Source: an uncultured Verrucomicrobiota bacterium (GTDB taxonomy: Bacteria; Verrucomicrobiota; Kiritimatiellia; Kiritimatiellales; Tichowtungiaceae). From it: a stretch of 64,000 bases of DNA. The stretch lies in NCBI GenBank assembly GCA_903826865.1, contig CAIKGD010000048.1, forward strand, positions 62,001-126,000, given 5' to 3'. How positions within the stretch are numbered: position 1 is the first letter of the stretch; every line of letters starts with the position of its first letter. Below are positions 1 to 7,966 of this stretch, in pieces. The notes under the pieces are model-generated. The model saw only the letters and a program-made list of their open reading frames with translations, had not been told where the DNA came from and ran no database searches. A program made the translations under genes and the position numbers.

Positions 1-257
1 TTTTTGCCACCGACCGCGCTTTGGAACTGGTCGGGCAGGGCATGCCGTTCCGTGACGCTTACCAGTACGTCAAAGAAAACCTCGGCGAACTGGCGAATAT
101 GGATCCGGTCAAAGCGATCCTGCAGAAAACGCATCTTGGCGCACCGCTCGGCATCGACTGGGAACTGCTCAAAGACCGCGCCTCCGCCGTTGTTGAAACG
201 GTTCGCGAAGAGCGCCGTGTGATTGACCGTGCGGTCAGTAAACTAATGAAAGGCTGA
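1..257 (+). CDS. argH: Argininosuccinate lyase, C-terminal fragment
   Basis: Only the last 85 codons lie in the window; the frame is open from base 3. Argininosuccinate lyase splits argininosuccinate into arginine and fumarate in the cytoplasm, the last step of arginine synthesis. The visible stretch reads FATDRALELVGQGMPFRDAY, which matches the conserved ATD-x-A-x-x-LV-x-x-G-x-PFR-x-A segment in the C-terminal helical domain of ArgH, followed by the usual short helical tail. The catalytic regions lie upstream and cannot be checked. The stop is two bases before the next start, so the following ferredoxin gene is probably cotranscribed. Identification rests on this C-terminal motif. Confidence 0.8.
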   Translation, partial: FATDRALELVGQGMPFRDAYQYVKENLGELANMDPVKAILQKTHLGAPLGIDWELLKDRASAVVETVREERRVIDRAVSKLMKG

Positions 258-259
258 AT

Positions 260-1027
260 ATGAAAACTATCATCTACTGGTTCTCGGGAACGGGAAATTC
301 ACTGAGCGTTGCCAAGGCGTTGGCAAAGCAGTGCGGCGATGCCGAGCTGATTCCAATAGCCAAGGCTGTTAAAAATCCGCCGCTGTCCGCAGAGCGCATT
401 GGATTGGTCTTTCCGGTTTACGGCTGGGGGCCGCCGGCTCTTGTCGCGAAGTTTGCCGAAAAACTTAATGCTTCGCCGGACGCCTATATTTTTGCAGTCG
501 TTACTTATGCGGGCAGTCAGGGCGGAACACTGGCGGTTTTGCGGAGGATATTGCAGAAGCGCGGACTCGATCTCGCCGCCGGATGGGGCGTGAAGATGCC
601 GGAAAATTATCCGCCGCTCGGCGGCGCGCCCGCTCCGGAAAAACAGCAGACGGTTAATGCGGCTGCTGAAGAACAGATCGGAAAGATCGCCGCAGAACTT
701 CAACGGTCGCCGCGCGGGCGGTACGAAAAATCCGCCGCGGTTTGGCGGATGCTGAGCCGGGTGATCTATCCGCTGTTTCAGAAAAATGTGCCGCGGGCCG
801 ACCGCTCTTTTCGCTCCGATGAAAAATGTAACGGATGCGGTATTTGCGCCAAGGTCTGCCCGGTGAAGGATATTGAAATGATCGGCGGAAAACCGAAGTG
901 GCTGGGGCATTGTGAGCAGTGCTATGCCTGTTTTCACTGGTGTCCGCAGAAGGCGGTGCAGTATGGACGGTCTTCAAAACAGCACCGTTACCATCATCCT
1001 GCTGCCGAACTTTCAGACTTTCTCTGA
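260..1027 (+). CDS. EFR1-type flavodoxin/ferredoxin fusion protein
   Basis: A 255-residue cytoplasmic redox protein. The N-terminal half is flavodoxin-like: it opens with IIYWFSGTGNSLSVAKAL, where SGTGNS is the FMN phosphate-binding loop. The C-terminal third carries two 4Fe-4S motifs, CNGCGICAKVCP (about residues 192-203) and CEQCYACFHWCP (about 216-227). This order is typical of the EFR1 family (flavodoxin domain plus bacterial ferredoxin), which probably moves electrons in anaerobes; the partner is unknown. The start ATG lies two bases after the argH stop. A maturase needing reducing electrons lies about 0.4 kb downstream on the other strand, but a link is speculative. Confidence 0.85.
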   Translation: MKTIIYWFSGTGNSLSVAKALAKQCGDAELIPIAKAVKNPPLSAERIGLVFPVYGWGPPALVAKFAEKLNASPDAYIFAVVTYAGSQGGTLAVLRRILQKRGLDLAAGWGVKMPENYPPLGGAPAPEKQQTVNAAAEEQIGKIAAELQRSPRGRYEKSAAVWRMLSRVIYPLFQKNVPRADRSFRSDEKCNGCGICAKVCPVKDIEMIGGKPKWLGHCEQCYACFHWCPQKAVQYGRSSKQHRYHHPAAELSDFL

Positions 1028-1034
1028 GGCGTTT

Positions 1035-1253
1035 TTATTGGCCGGATAAAGCCGCTATGATGATGTCCTGAACCAGGTGGGTGTGGTCAGGGTTGAGCTC
1101 CGGCGGAATCCATTCGTGACCCACGGCGATGGCGATCCGCCGTCGTGCGCACAGCAGAGGGTTTCCTTTGCAGTAGGCTTCTTTCAATACGGCTATAGCT
1201 TCTGAACTTGTGCCGTTGAAAAACAGGCACTCTTCCAACAATCCGCAGTCCAT
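1035..1253 (-). CDS. Short Cys-containing conserved-looking protein
   Basis: A 72-residue protein on the minus strand, converging on the EFR1 gene with an 8-bp gap. An AAAGGAAC ribosome-binding site lies about 6 bases before the ATG. Cysteines fall in a pattern MDCGLLEECLFFNG, then YCKGNPLLCARRR, resembling short proteins of unknown role found in anaerobic and PVC bacteria with a C-x5-C-x-FF and YC-x-G-x4-CAR layout. Four spaced cysteines could bind zinc or an iron-sulfur cluster, but nothing shows this directly. No signal peptide or membrane helix is evident. Function unknown. Confidence 0.55.
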   Translation of the reverse strand: MDCGLLEECLFFNGTSSEAIAVLKEAYCKGNPLLCARRRIAIAVGHEWIPPELNPDHTHLVQDIIIAALSGQ

Positions 1254-1416
1254 AAAGTTCCTTTCTGACCGGGGAAACTAATCCCAGTTGAAAGGCGCGG
1301 CAATAAAAACCTGTAAGCATTTTAAAGAATATAATTTTTAAAATAATATAACCACGAAACAGAACGGCTGTTTTTGATAATCACTGTTCCGCAACGGGCA
1401 TTGATTCCGCCCTGTG

Positions 1417-2667
1417 CTAATTCCTGGCGGAATGGTTTTTCGGAGGAACCATTGCCATGATATCAGCGGCGGGACGTTCATTGCGAATGAGTTGCGCCAT
1501 GGTGCGCATGTACGGGTCAATATGGTGCAGAAACATCTTGTAGCCTTCGCACAGCCAGTTAAGTCCCGGTTCGCCGGTCGGAGTGGTGATGAAGCGGTGC
1601 TTTGGACATTCGCCGTGGCAGACAAACATGACATCGCATTTACGGCACCACTCAGGAAGTTTGTCGAATTTATCGTTACCAAACTTTTTCTGCTTTTCTG
1701 AGGCGGCCAGCGTGCTCATTGGCGTTTGGAGAATATTGCCGAGCAGGAAGTCGGGATAAACAAAGTGGTCACAGGCGTAGATGTCGCCGGTGTGTTCGAT
1801 GATCATCGCGGTGCCGCAACGTTCAGCGAAAACACAGAGCGGCGGCGGCATATCCATCCAGCCGTTGAGCATGACATCGAAAATCTGCACAAACATATTG
1901 CCGACATCGCGGCGCACCCATTCCTCGAAAATATCGATCAGAAATTGACCGTACTGCTTCGGCTGGACAGTCCACGGCATAACGCGGTCATCAATGTCTT
2001 CCGCGGCGAGATCGGGGGGCAGGGCGAGTTTCAGGCCGAGTCGCGCGGCGGCGTCATCGGGTTTGCGCTCGATGATGGGAATAAACTGCAGGAAGGTGCT
2101 GCCGGTACTTTTCAGAAAGTCATAAATCTCCAGTGCGTACTGCGCATTCTGGCGGGTGACACAGGTCAGCGTGTTGAAGTCCACCCGGCTGGCTTTCATC
2201 AGCTTGAGCGCTTTCATCACCCGGTCAAAGGTCGGTTTGCCGCCGCGATCAACGCGGAATTTATCGTGGATGTGGCGCGGGCCGTCGAGGCTCAGGCCGA
2301 TCAGGAATTTTTCTTTGGCCAGAAACTTGCACCAGTCATTGTCGATCAGCGTGCCGTTGGTCTGGAAGGCGTTTTGCACGGGGCGCCCGGCGGAATATTT
2401 TTTCTGGAGCTGAACCGCTTTCTGAAAGAACTCCACGCCCATCAGCGTCGGCTCTCCGCCCTGCCAGGCGAAAAGGATTTCCGGCGTATTCTGCGACTCG
2501 CAGTACTGCCTGATGTAGGTTTCGAGCACCTCATCGTTCATGCGGTGCATTTTGCTGTCCTTGAACAGCACTTCTTTTTCGAGATAAAAGCAGTACTTGC
2601 AGGCCAGATTGCAGTCCGGGCCCGCCGGTTTGGCCATCAGATGAAAAGGTTTTTTCTGAGCGATCAT
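1417..2667 (-). CDS. Anaerobic sulfatase-maturating enzyme (radical SAM/SPASM)
   Basis: A 416-residue radical SAM enzyme of the anSME family, which oxidises a Cys or Ser in sulfatases to the catalytic C-alpha-formylglycine. The radical SAM cluster motif CNLACKYC is at residues 19-26 (Cys19, Cys23, Cys26), set in the family-typical context LMAKPAGPDCNLAC. The C-terminal SPASM region shows CGTAMIIEHTGDIYACDHFV and then CRKCDVMFVCHGECPKHRF, the cysteines expected for two auxiliary 4Fe-4S clusters. Length fits the family. The gene begins 9 bp after the DUF1643-like gene, so the two are likely cotranscribed. No sulfatase lies in the window; its targets must be elsewhere. Confidence 0.92.
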   Translation of the reverse strand: MIAQKKPFHLMAKPAGPDCNLACKYCFYLEKEVLFKDSKMHRMNDEVLETYIRQYCESQNTPEILFAWQGGEPTLMGVEFFQKAVQLQKKYSAGRPVQNAFQTNGTLIDNDWCKFLAKEKFLIGLSLDGPRHIHDKFRVDRGGKPTFDRVMKALKLMKASRVDFNTLTCVTRQNAQYALEIYDFLKSTGSTFLQFIPIIERKPDDAAARLGLKLALPPDLAAEDIDDRVMPWTVQPKQYGQFLIDIFEEWVRRDVGNMFVQIFDVMLNGWMDMPPPLCVFAERCGTAMIIEHTGDIYACDHFVYPDFLLGNILQTPMSTLAASEKQKKFGNDKFDKLPEWCRKCDVMFVCHGECPKHRFITTPTGEPGLNWLCEGYKMFLHHIDPYMRTMAQLIRNERPAADIMAMVPPKNHSARN

Positions 2668-2676
2668 TCGGGGAGA

Positions 2677-3405
2677 TTAGAATGAGGTGAGAATGGCGTC
2701 GAGCCATTCTTCTTTTTTCGACTGGAGCATCGGACTGGGATGAGCGGTCAGTACCGGATCGTTACCGGCGGGCACGGTGATGATTTTTCCGCCTGCGATA
2801 CGGCTCAGGCACTGCTTTGCCAGCGGAATAAGACCGGCATCCTGACCCCAGCCGATGATAAACGGCGCGCCGGTTTTACGATGGAGCATCGTTTCGCGTT
2901 CTGCGGTGCGGGCCTCACAGAACAGGCTGTGCGTTGCGCCGCCAGACAGGGCGGCCAGCTTTTGGGTGCGGGCGATAAAGCTCGGGCTCTTCGGGTCGCG
3001 CAGATCGGAAATATTCAGTACGCGGATGTGTTTCCAATGTTTGGAAACCATGATGCGCATAATCTGATACTGCGTATTGTCCGGTTGTGTCAGCACCAGC
3101 GGCTTCTTGAAACCGGCGGGCAGAGGCATCGTTAGCAGACTGTCGGTGTCACCGTCTTCAATCGGACGCGATGAGCCGGGATTCATCATAATCACTACCG
3201 CATCGGGCAGATTCCCTGTTGCGCCGGAATTGCTGAAAAGGTCGTTGGGGCCGGTTCCGGCACCGACCGCTTCACGCGGCAGAGAGGTAATCTCCAGCAC
3301 ACTCCGGCAAAGTTGCGGTTCTATCCCTTTGACGTGCAGGCGGTAGAAATGTCCGTAACAGCGGAAGGTCTTCTTCAGTTCGGCGGCGTAAGTGAATGTG
3401 GACAT
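2677..3405 (-). CDS. DUF1643-like protein
   Basis: A 242-residue soluble protein. I chose the ATG at 3405 (MSTFTYAAEL); a GTG six codons upstream is possible. The segments VVIMMNPGSSRP, then IRVLNISDLRDPKS, then APFIIGWGQDAG match the order of conserved blocks in DUF1643 (MNPS..., VNLF/L-R-xP, AWG...). The biochemical role of DUF1643 is not established. It is upstream of and close to the radical SAM maturase on the same strand. No signal peptide or transmembrane segment is seen. Assignment is by motif order only. Confidence 0.6.
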   Translation of the reverse strand: MSTFTYAAELKKTFRCYGHFYRLHVKGIEPQLCRSVLEITSLPREAVGAGTGPNDLFSNSGATGNLPDAVVIMMNPGSSRPIEDGDTDSLLTMPLPAGFKKPLVLTQPDNTQYQIMRIMVSKHWKHIRVLNISDLRDPKSPSFIARTQKLAALSGGATHSLFCEARTAERETMLHRKTGAPFIIGWGQDAGLIPLAKQCLSRIAGGKIITVPAGNDPVLTAHPSPMLQSKKEEWLDAILTSF

Positions 3406-3624
3406 AGGCCTGAATTTAAACACGGTTGACGGAGTTTTCCAACCATGCGGTGATCTCTAGGCAGAGTTTTCTGTCACCATGCCGGAACTGCCGTCCAATG
3501 GCAACAAATCCCGATGGAGCGACCGCCGTCAGAACCATGAGTAAAACGACTTGGCGGGGGCTAATGCGGAAAACTCGCGCCGCTTAGCCGGTATGAGGCC
3601 GCACAACAACATGTGTGGTCTTGA

Positions 3625-4218
3625 CCTCTCCGGTATGCCCGTGGACTGTTCAGCGGCTCTGAACAGATCCGGAGCCTGCACAAATTTATTGAGACCCGGC
3701 GCAGGTTCGCCAGTGTTCTTCAGGATGCCATGAAAGCCGGAGAGCTTCAGAACCGCCTGATTCATGGTGACCCTAAAGGCAGCAATATCATGATCGACGA
3801 TGATTCCGGAAAGGGCACAGCCATCATTGATCTGGATACCGTTAAGCCGGGGTTGATTCATTATGACTTCGGGGATGCACCGCGGTCGCTTTGCAACCGG
3901 GCCGGTGAGGAAGCGGAAAATCTGTCTGATGTCGTTTTCGATCTGGATTTTTGCGACGCATTTGTACACGGCTACACGGTTAATGCAAAAAATTTCCTGA
4001 CTAAGACGGACCGGAAGTATCCGTATGACGCAATCCGGCTGATCGCCTTTGAACGGGGGATCCGGTTTTTTCAGGATCATCCGGCCGGCAACGTCTACTT
4101 CAAGATTCGCGTTCCCGGGCAGAATCTTCACCGGGCAAATGTTCAGTTCCGCCTGTGCGAGCGCATTGACATCCGCAAGCGGCAGATCAAGCAACTGCTC
4201 GACGAAGCCTTTCAATAA
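3625..4218 (+). pseudogene. Remnant of an APH/NahK-like sugar kinase
   Basis: An open frame of about 197 codons encodes the C-terminal lobe of a phosphotransferase in the aminoglycoside-kinase fold. The catalytic loop HGDPKGSNIM starts at 3763 and the metal-binding segment AIIDLDTVKPG follows, ending in a DFGDA block, as in NahK-like N-acetylhexosamine kinases. In-frame similarity reaches back to about 3640 (FIETRRRFASVLQDAMKAGE), but stop codons sit at 3562-3564 and 3622-3624 and the nucleotide-binding N-lobe is missing. Family members are about 330-360 residues. I therefore call it a decayed gene; a short expressed product from the ATG at 3730 cannot be excluded. Sequence from 3406 to 3624 holds no recognisable coding signal. 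Confidence 0.7.
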
Positions 4219-4285
4219 AGGTCGAACCGTCGAAACAGGCCGCAGTGGGAAACAGGCCCCTACAGCACTCCATTTGTTCACTGCA

Positions 4286-5425
4286 TTAAGGTGCAGCGAT
4301 AAACTGCACGCAGGTCGGGCTGGGGACTTCGATGGTACTTCCGGTGAATTCAAGCTGGCCGGTTTTGCGGTTTATTCTGAACACGGTGACATTGCCGGAG
4401 TTCTGGTTGGCGGCGATCAGGTACGTTCCGGTCGGGTCGATGCGGAAGGCGCGCGGAATTTTTCCGCGGGTTGATTCACGACCGAGCAGAGTAAGTTTGC
4501 CGGTGGCGGCATCAATGGCAAAGATGGTCAGACTGTCATCGCCGCGGTTCCCGACATAAAGAAATCTTCCGTCCGGAGAGGTCAGGATTTCAGACGTGGT
4601 TTTTGTTTCGTCAAAACCGACCGGGATAGTGGCGATGCTCTGAATTTCAGTGAGGGTGCCTTTGTTCGCATCATACCGGAAGGCAACAACCTTATTGACG
4701 ATTTCGAGATTGGCGTAGGCGAATTTTCCGGACGGATGGAAGGTGAAGTGGCGCGGTCCGCCGCCGGGCTCGGTTGCGGTGAACGGCGGATCGTTTGGTG
4801 TGAGTGTTCCGGATGCCGCATCAAAGCGGTAGATCATGATTTTATCCATACCCAGATCGACCGCCATTGCGAAACGTCCGGCAGGATCGCAGTTGATGGA
4901 GTGGGTGTAAGCCTTGGTTTGCCGTTTCGGATGAACGCTGGAGCCGGTGTGCTGCTGCACAGAGGAGGGCGGCGCAAGCGATCCGTCGGGCTGGATGGGC
5001 AGTACGGAACAGCTGCCGCCGCTATAGTTGGCAACCAGCAGATTTTTTCCTGCCGGATCAATCGACACATAGCAGGGGCCCGTTCCTCCGGACGGCTGGG
5101 TATTGATAATAGTCAGTGTCCCGTCGGCTTCCGATAGGCTGAAGGCGTTGACCGTTCCTTTGCTCTCGCCGGTAGAGTAGATGTGGCGTCCGTCTGGATG
5201 GAGGGCAAGAAAGGCGGCACTGACTGCATTGCTGACGCGAACCGCCTGGCCCAATTGGCCGGTTCTCATATCAAGATCTGCCATGTAGATTCCGCACTTA
5301 TCCTGCTTGGCCGATGTTCCGAAATAAACGCGGTATGTACGGGCTGCGGGTGCCACTACGGTCGCGGTACATCCGGCAAGAAGGAGAACGGTAAGAGCGG
5401 CGGCGCAATCAAATGCTGTTTTCAT
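4286..5425 (-). CDS. Lactonase-family seven-bladed propeller lipoprotein
   Basis: A 379-residue protein of the 6-phosphogluconolactonase (YbhE-like) beta-propeller family. An N-terminal signal MKTAFDCAAALTVLLLAGC ends in the lipobox LAGC, so it is probably a lipoprotein in the periplasm or outer membrane rather than the cytosolic pentose-phosphate enzyme. Repeated blade motifs are visible: LHPDGRHIYSTGE, SIDPAGKNLLVANYSGG, FHPSGKFAYANLE, TSPDGRFLYVGNRG and RIDPTGTYLIAANQNSG. The family hydrolyses sugar lactones or related rings; the substrate of exported members is uncertain. It stands alone between the kinase remnant and the toxin-antitoxin pair. Confidence 0.8.
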   Translation of the reverse strand: MKTAFDCAAALTVLLLAGCTATVVAPAARTYRVYFGTSAKQDKCGIYMADLDMRTGQLGQAVRVSNAVSAAFLALHPDGRHIYSTGESKGTVNAFSLSEADGTLTIINTQPSGGTGPCYVSIDPAGKNLLVANYSGGSCSVLPIQPDGSLAPPSSVQQHTGSSVHPKRQTKAYTHSINCDPAGRFAMAVDLGMDKIMIYRFDAASGTLTPNDPPFTATEPGGGPRHFTFHPSGKFAYANLEIVNKVVAFRYDANKGTLTEIQSIATIPVGFDETKTTSEILTSPDGRFLYVGNRGDDSLTIFAIDAATGKLTLLGRESTRGKIPRAFRIDPTGTYLIAANQNSGNVTVFRINRKTGQLEFTGSTIEVPSPTCVQFIAAP

Positions 5426-5499
5426 GAGGCGAACCTAGCAAAGCGGCTTCAGGTTGACCAGATCGGCTTTTCGTTGCGCATTTCTTTGAGGGGTAAGTT

Positions 5500-5510
5500 G
5501 ACAAGTTGTC
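5500..5510. promoter_or_regulatory. Possible operator of the toxin-antitoxin pair
   Basis: GACAAGTTGTC is a perfect 5-1-5 palindrome 38 bases upstream of the antitoxin start. It overlaps a TTGACA hexamer (5498-5503) that could be a -35 element. Phd/YefM antitoxins commonly repress their own promoter by binding such short palindromes. No convincing -10 box at standard spacing was found. Confidence 0.35.
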
Positions 5511-5547
5511 CCGTTAGTGTCAGGCTGTATCCAGAGGAATTAAACCT

Positions 5548-5790
5548 ATGAAGACATTGCCGGTGGGCGAATTTAAAACCCGTTTTTCCGATGTGCTGGA
5601 TCGCGTTCAGCATGGAGAGGAAATTGCGGTAAGCTATGGCCGCAAGAAAGAGAAGATTGCTGTCATCATTCCCTATTCTCATTACAAGCAGCCTGCGAAA
5701 CGCGTGTTGGGTGTGATGGAAGAAACGGCCTCGTATAAGGTAAAAGGCGATTTCAAAATCAGCACCGAAGAATTTCTGGGATTGGAATGA
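5548..5790 (+). CDS. Phd/YefM-type antitoxin
   Basis: An 80-residue protein opening MKTLPVGEFKTRFSDVLDRV, the usual N-terminal layout of Phd/YefM antitoxins (a short strand, then K-x-x-F-S-x-x-L-x-x-V), followed by GEEIAVSYGRKKEKIAVIIP. The N-terminal domain should bind DNA and the C-terminal tail should neutralise the partner toxin. GAGGAA lies about 10 bases upstream of the ATG. It overlaps the PIN toxin start by four bases (ATGA), the coupling typical of such pairs. A small palindrome upstream may be the autoregulatory site. Confidence 0.85.
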   Translation: MKTLPVGEFKTRFSDVLDRVQHGEEIAVSYGRKKEKIAVIIPYSHYKQPAKRVLGVMEETASYKVKGDFKISTEEFLGLE

Positions 5791-6185
5791 AATACCTGCT
5801 CGATACCCATGTGCTTTTATGGGCTCTTTTTGAACCCGCACGAATCAGTGTCCATGCCCGCAAGGTTATTGAAAATCCCGAAAGCGACGTTCATGTCAGC
5901 GCTCTTTCCTTCTGGGAGATTGCGCTTAAATACCAGATCGGCAAACTGGAACTGAAAGGCTGTGTCCCGGATGATTTACCGGCGCAGGTTGAGCGTATGG
6001 GAATAGAGATTCTTCCGCTGGATGCCGCATTGCTTTCCTCATCCTATCGCCTGCCGCTGGATGCGCACAAAGACCCGTTTGACCGCTTATTGGCATGCCA
6101 TGCGATACAGGGAAGCATGACTTTGATTACCAAAGACGAAGCTTTCGCGGAATACCTGAGCGTCGGGTTGAAAACGCTTTGGTAA
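5787..6185 (+). CDS. PIN-domain toxin (VapC-like ribonuclease)
   Basis: A 132-residue PIN domain protein. It starts MKYLLDTHVLLWALFEPARI with the first acidic residue in LLDTH, has VSALSFWEIALKYQIGKL with the conserved Glu, then DPFDRLLACHA and LITKDEAF with the later acidic residues that hold the metal ion. PIN toxins are Mg2+-dependent ribonucleases that cut tRNA, rRNA or mRNA; the target here is not predictable. All four acidic positions look intact, so the toxin is probably functional. The overlapping upstream antitoxin completes a type II module. Confidence 0.88.
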   Translation: MKYLLDTHVLLWALFEPARISVHARKVIENPESDVHVSALSFWEIALKYQIGKLELKGCVPDDLPAQVERMGIEILPLDAALLSSSYRLPLDAHKDPFDRLLACHAIQGSMTLITKDEAFAEYLSVGLKTLW

Positions 6186-6253
6186 TGGATAACACGGCTT
6201 GGCATTAAATGAGGCCGGGCCGCCGGGGGAGCGGCTCTTCTGCTGCACAGCCC

Positions 6254-6281
6254 GATAACCACGAACCTTTAACTGATAACC
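6254..6281. repeat. Heptad repeat at the 3' end of the XRE gene
   Basis: Four consecutive 7-bp units, GATAACC ACGAACC TTTAACT GATAACC, lie at the end of the regulator gene and encode its last residues. It is a single arm with no inverted partner nearby. It matches in style the other heptad repeats of this window. Confidence 0.55.
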
Positions 6282-6523
6282 TTGTGGAACTCTTTCGCAA
6301 GTTCCGCATAAACAGCCTTGGCATCCTGGCCGAGTGCATTGCAGACCCAGAAAAATTCCACCACATCCAGTCGCCGTTCGCCGTGTTCAATCCGCCATAT
6401 AAACGAATTTTCCCGATCCATTTTTTCGGCAAGGTCGCGCTGTGTCAGTCCCGCCTCTTCTCGCATCTGAATCAGCTTTTGAAGCACAATGCCGTATTCG
6501 TCTGAATGGATGGATTTCTTCAT
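6269..6523 (-). CDS. XRE-family transcriptional regulator
   Basis: An 84-residue helix-turn-helix protein starting MKKSIHSDEYGIVLQKLIQM. The HTH spans about residues 20-70: REEAGLTQRDLAEKMDR (helices 2-3) then IWRIEHGERRLDVVEFFWVC. The frame is open upstream to 6613, but the upstream part merely reads through two operator palindromes, so I prefer the ATG at 6523. There is no Shine-Dalgarno: a CATTAT -10-like box (6532-6537) would place the transcript start at about the ATG, suggesting leaderless mRNA. Palindromes at 6525-6543 and 6579-6597 suggest autoregulation. It is a stand-alone repressor or an orphan HigA-like antitoxin; no toxin partner is evident. Confidence 0.75.
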   Translation of the reverse strand: MKKSIHSDEYGIVLQKLIQMREEAGLTQRDLAEKMDRENSFIWRIEHGERRLDVVEFFWVCNALGQDAKAVYAELAKEFHKVIS

Positions 6524-6524
6524 C

Positions 6525-6543
6525 TGACCGCATAATGCGGTCA
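6525..6543. promoter_or_regulatory. 19-bp perfect palindromic operator 1
   Basis: TGACCGCATAATGCGGTCA is a perfect 9-1-9 inverted repeat immediately upstream of the XRE start codon. It overlaps the candidate minus-strand -10 box, the expected place for an autorepressor to bind. Confidence 0.75.
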
Positions 6544-6577
6544 AGAGTCGTAAATTCGCAAAATGAGGCCAAAAGGC

Positions 6578-6606
6578 TTGACCGCATAATGCGAGCAGAC
6601 TAGTTT
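6578..6606 (+). promoter_or_regulatory. Candidate promoter of the downstream secreted-protein gene
   Basis: TTGACC (6578-6583) and TAGTTT (6601-6606) are separated by exactly 17 bases and read towards the gene at 6650. Operator 2 overlaps the -35 box and spacer, so the XRE protein may control this gene as well as its own. The -10 hexamer is weak. Confidence 0.35.
6579..6597. promoter_or_regulatory. 19-bp operator 2
   Basis: TGACCGCATAATGCGAGCA repeats operator 1 with an identical left half and 7 of 9 matches in the right half. The centres of the two sites are 54 bp apart, about five helical turns, which allows cooperative binding on one face of the DNA. Confidence 0.7.
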
Positions 6607-6649
6607 TCCGCAAAACAGCGAGGCGAATATTTGATAAAAGGGGGATTCA

Positions 6650-7915
6650 ATGACTGATCAACTGAGATCAAACGAGAGAAGCCGGGCAACGAAATCCATG
6701 AAATTTTCTTGTGTGATTTTTTTGTTTTTACTGTGTACAGGACGCTCTTATGCGGGATTTAAAGATGCATTAAAATCAGCCGCTGGTGGTGCTTTGAGTG
6801 AAGTTGTAACAGCCGTTACTAACTCAACCGCTGAGCAGGCGACAGCCGGAGCCGCCAAAATCAACTCAACAGCTAACGCCGCAAACGGCACATTGGCAGA
6901 ACTTAAGGATGAATCTTCGATTTCCAAAGAGGATTTCATGAAAGCCAATAAATTTTCTGAGGCCGAGTATCTTCAGTGGTTGGGAGAGGTGACTAAACAA
7001 TTAACGAAAACTAAAGGTAATGGTGCTAAGTGGAGTCCTGTATCGGGAATTCCTGTAGAAGGGCTCATTATCGATAAACTGCGAGTTAAGCTTCCTGCTG
7101 ATGAAGCCGGTAAAGTTTTTTGCGTAGTCGAAAACAGCGGAATATTGCTGGCACAGGAATGTGCGTATATTTTGTCCGGCAATGTCTGCATAAAATTTAA
7201 TTACACAACACTCGCTGCCGGGAAATGTGATGAGCGCGGCGATGTAATGCGCAATCCTGAAGCTGGGAGGGTGATACATGTTATTGAAGGAATTTGTTTT
7301 TCTGCAACGGGAAAAATGACTGGCATTGCTAGCGAAAGACGCAAAGAAAGTGAGAAAGCGAAGGAGGGTCAAAGCAAGCAGGCCGAAAAAGAACGCTTAG
7401 AGAAGTTTCGGAGTGGTTTGGTTGCGTATGCTCCGAGTTCAATCCAATGGGGAGATTCGCCGGAAGTCTTAAATAAAATATGCGATATTTTTGTTTCGGA
7501 TAGTTATTACGATTCCAGCATTGATCAAGGCTATGCTAAGTTTTTTGACTCTGATAAAAGGCATGTTTACCTTTCCATTTATCCCGGCGTGGGGGTTTAC
7601 AGTATTTGTGTTGGATTTCCTTCGGGGTCTGTGACGCCAGAACAGTTAATTGAAAAATATACGAAGGAATTCGGATCGCCCGCCATAGAAGAAAAACGCG
7701 GCTTCAAGCAGATTCTTGACGAAGTAATTTATCGGTGGGATGCAAAAACGCACACAGTAGAAATCAGACTGCCTGGATTCGGAACTCCCAGTAGGCTGGA
7801 AGTAAAGCTAACGCGCCTTGAATTGCTCAAAGCGGTTGATGCATTGAAACAGAAGAAAAAGGATGATTCTACGGAAAAGCAGAAAGCGGAAACGCAAAAG
7901 ACATTAAATTTTTAA
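6650..7915 (+). CDS. Unknown secreted or envelope protein
   Basis: A 421-residue protein of no recognised family. AGGGGG lies just upstream of the ATG at 6650. The N-terminus has 16 mostly charged residues followed by MKFSCVIFLFLLCTGRSYAG, a signal peptide with probable cleavage after SYA; a start at 6698 is the alternative. Residues 20-75 are rich in Ala, Thr and Ser; the middle is mixed alpha/beta. A Lys/Glu-rich helix lies near residues 225-250, and the C-terminus is a Lys-rich tail ending TQKTLNF. Codon use is more AT-rich than that of the flanking housekeeping genes, which suggests transfer. It is followed at 51 bp by two small membrane-protein genes in the same orientation. Confidence 0.65.
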   Translation: MTDQLRSNERSRATKSMKFSCVIFLFLLCTGRSYAGFKDALKSAAGGALSEVVTAVTNSTAEQATAGAAKINSTANAANGTLAELKDESSISKEDFMKANKFSEAEYLQWLGEVTKQLTKTKGNGAKWSPVSGIPVEGLIIDKLRVKLPADEAGKVFCVVENSGILLAQECAYILSGNVCIKFNYTTLAAGKCDERGDVMRNPEAGRVIHVIEGICFSATGKMTGIASERRKESEKAKEGQSKQAEKERLEKFRSGLVAYAPSSIQWGDSPEVLNKICDIFVSDSYYDSSIDQGYAKFFDSDKRHVYLSIYPGVGVYSICVGFPSGSVTPEQLIEKYTKEFGSPAIEEKRGFKQILDEVIYRWDAKTHTVEIRLPGFGTPSRLEVKLTRLELLKAVDALKQKKKDDSTEKQKAETQKTLNF

Positions 7916-7966
7916 GAGTAAGGGTCAGTAAGGGGAATGAGTTTGAAATCAGGGGGGAATTGTAAC

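Noticed and set aside
1726-2685. 319-codon frame antisense to the radical SAM maturase
   Set aside because: Shadow frame; the minus strand carries all diagnostic motifs.
3529-4353. Minus-strand 274-codon frame across the kinase remnant
   Set aside because: The plus strand holds clear kinase motifs; the minus frame has none.
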